Below are positions 5,859 through 7,053 of a stretch of 7,053 bases of DNA, piece after piece. The stretch is taken from positions 1 to 7,053 of the forward strand of contig JAGLTN010000105.1 in NCBI GenBank assembly GCA_023135255.1, given 5' to 3'. Made by a program: the position numbers and the translations under genes. Position 1 is the stretch's first letter. Each line of letters opens with the position of its first letter. The notes under the pieces were generated by a model that was given only the letters and a program-made list of their open reading frames with translations, was not told the origin of the DNA and made no database searches. This DNA comes from Planctomycetota bacterium. GTDB lineage: Bacteria > Planctomycetota > Phycisphaerae > Sedimentisphaerales > Anaerobacaceae.

Positions 5859-7025
5859 TTGCTTAAAGTACCTAAAGTGATATTGCTCATCGAGTCGTCT
5901 CGGCTTTCGGGCAGAGATATGCTTGCAGGGATTGGTAAATATACTCAGCTTTATGGGCCTTGGCAGTTTTATCGCAGGCCTCCGGTTTATATCAAGTCAG
6001 ATCGCAAGCTTGATATAAAAAAACTAAAAAAGTGGAAGCCTGACGGCATAATTACAAGGGATACTGAGGATGTCGAAGCCTTACTTAGCCTCAATATTCC
6101 AGCTGTGATATCTAAAGTTCTTAATAAGGACCTGCCCAGCTGTTATGTTCTGGAAGTTGATAGTGTCTCTGCGGGGAAATTGCAGATCGAGCATTTACTT
6201 GATAGGGGGTTTAGCAATTTTGCTTTTTGTGGGTTTGATAATATGCCGTGGTCTCAGACTAACTGTGAAACTGTTCAAAGAATCCTCGCCAAAGCTGGTT
6301 TTGGTCTGAAACTATATCAACAGCCAAGCAATAAATCGCAGAGAAGCTGGGAAAATGAACAACTCTTTATTGCTGAATGGCTAAAAACGCTGCCAAAGCC
6401 CGTAGGGCTTATCGCATGTAATGATATCAGAGGCCAACAGGTAATAGAAGCTGCCAGAATAGCGGGACTTCGTGTTCCCGAACAGATTTCGGTAATCGGT
6501 GCTGACAATGACGAGACGATATGCAACCTTACCGACCCGCCTTTATCAAGTGTTTCCCTTGATTACGCCAAAGCCGGTTTCCAGATGGCAGAGGTTCTTG
6601 ACAAGCTTATGAAAGGCCGGCATGTAGACCAAAAGGATATTGTTGTTAAAGCACAGGCTGTGGTAGCCAGACAGTCAACTAATACAATGGCCATTGAAGA
6701 TGCTGTAATTGCCCAGGCAATGCATTTTATTAAAAAGTTTTCGAGAAACTATATGAAAGTCACTGACGTTTGCGATGCAGTTTCAATCTCAAGACGAAGT
6801 CTGGAAAGAAGGTTTCGCAATGTGCTCGGCAGATCTGTCACTGACGAAATTAAACGCTGGCGTTGTCAAAGCATTGAACAGATGCTTTTAGAAACAGATT
6901 TGCCCATAGCAAAGATAGCAATAGAACTCGGCCATCCCGATGCCAAACACATCGCGCGTTACTTCAAAAGCATAAAAGACATCACCCCCGGCAGATACCG
7001 ACAGCAAAACCGCACCCAATCTTAA
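5859..7025 (+). CDS. XylR-type regulator: LacI/GalR-like sugar-binding domain fused to AraC-family HTH domain
   Basis: Cytoplasmic transcription factor of 388 residues, the layout and length of Escherichia coli XylR (392 residues). Residues about 6-275 form a periplasmic-binding-protein-like sensor: VILLIESSRLSGRDMLAGI at the start, then the family signature GLIACNDIRGQQVIEAAR (183-200), AGLRVPEQISVIGADND (202-218) and SSVSLDYAKAG (230-240). Residues about 280-385 are an AraC domain with two helix-turn-helix units: VTDVCDAVSISRRSLERRFR (301-320), and IAIELGHPDAKHIARYFK (353-370) followed by TPGRYR. The start is TTG at 5859; an in-frame TGA at 5847-5849 excludes a longer protein, and GAGGT lies 6 nt upstream. 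It is transcribed away from the DUF4838 operon and most likely activates it, binding a mono- or disaccharide from the target glycan. The ligand need not be xylose, so no gene symbol is given. Confidence 0.9.
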   Translation: MLKVPKVILLIESSRLSGRDMLAGIGKYTQLYGPWQFYRRPPVYIKSDRKLDIKKLKKWKPDGIITRDTEDVEALLSLNIPAVISKVLNKDLPSCYVLEVDSVSAGKLQIEHLLDRGFSNFAFCGFDNMPWSQTNCETVQRILAKAGFGLKLYQQPSNKSQRSWENEQLFIAEWLKTLPKPVGLIACNDIRGQQVIEAARIAGLRVPEQISVIGADNDETICNLTDPPLSSVSLDYAKAGFQMAEVLDKLMKGRHVDQKDIVVKAQAVVARQSTNTMAIEDAVIAQAMHFIKKFSRNYMKVTDVCDAVSISRRSLERRFRNVLGRSVTDEIKRWRCQSIEQMLLETDLPIAKIAIELGHPDAKHIARYFKSIKDITPGRYRQQNRTQS

Positions 7026-7053
7026 AGAATACCTGATATTTTCACAACTTCTT

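Noticed and set aside
6317..6526. Minus-strand open frame inside the regulator
   Set aside because: It is a shadow of the sensor-domain coding sequence, with no ribosome site and no domain.
7026..7053. Terminator after the regulator
   Set aside because: No inverted repeat followed by a T run is visible in the 28 bases available.

Overview
The window holds four protein genes in a divergent arrangement. On the minus strand is a row of three tandem paralogues encoding secreted proteins of about 670 residues (3524-5536, 1463-3499 and 1-1442, the last cut by the window edge). On the plus strand, across a 322-bp intergenic region, is a XylR-type transcriptional regulator (5859-7025) with a LacI/GalR-like sugar-sensing domain fused to a C-terminal AraC-type DNA-binding domain. 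No tRNA, rRNA, CRISPR array or insertion sequence is visible.

The three secreted proteins share one architecture: a signal peptide, a small alpha/beta domain like the non-catalytic N-terminal domain of GH67 alpha-glucuronidases (signature SGGGDRGSLYAVY, then LGCRWY), a central TIM-barrel-like DUF4838 region with a WPxD...CxCxxC motif, and a mainly helical C-terminal part. As I recall, the DUF4838 family includes the endo-beta-N-acetylglucosaminidases of CAZy family GH163. A glycan hydrolase role is therefore reasonable, but the substrate cannot be read from the sequence. The genes are 24 and 20 bp apart in one direction and almost certainly form an operon, which may continue beyond the left edge.

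The intergenic region contains a perfect TATAAT facing the operon with no recognisable -35 box, which suits an activator-dependent promoter. It also contains several short inverted repeats, including an 8-bp-arm dyad just upstream of the regulator's ribosome binding site. The likely logic is that the regulator senses a sugar released from the target glycan and switches on the operon. This is inferred from gene order and family knowledge.

The sequence is AT-leaning (roughly 40% GC by eye), uses clear Shine-Dalgarno sites and a TATAAT-type -10, and pairs a XylR-like regulator with secreted DUF4838 proteins. This suggests a polysaccharide-degrading member of the PVC group (Planctomycetota such as Phycisphaerae/Sedimentisphaerales, or Lentisphaerota/Kiritimatiellota) rather than Bacteroidota. 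The assignment is tentative.

The most notable points are the triplication itself, a patchwork similarity among the copies (copies 2 and 3 share a 68-bp exact match in their N-terminal parts, while copies 1 and 2 are closer in the catalytic region), and the absence of any transporter, sulfatase or second enzyme family in the visible cluster.
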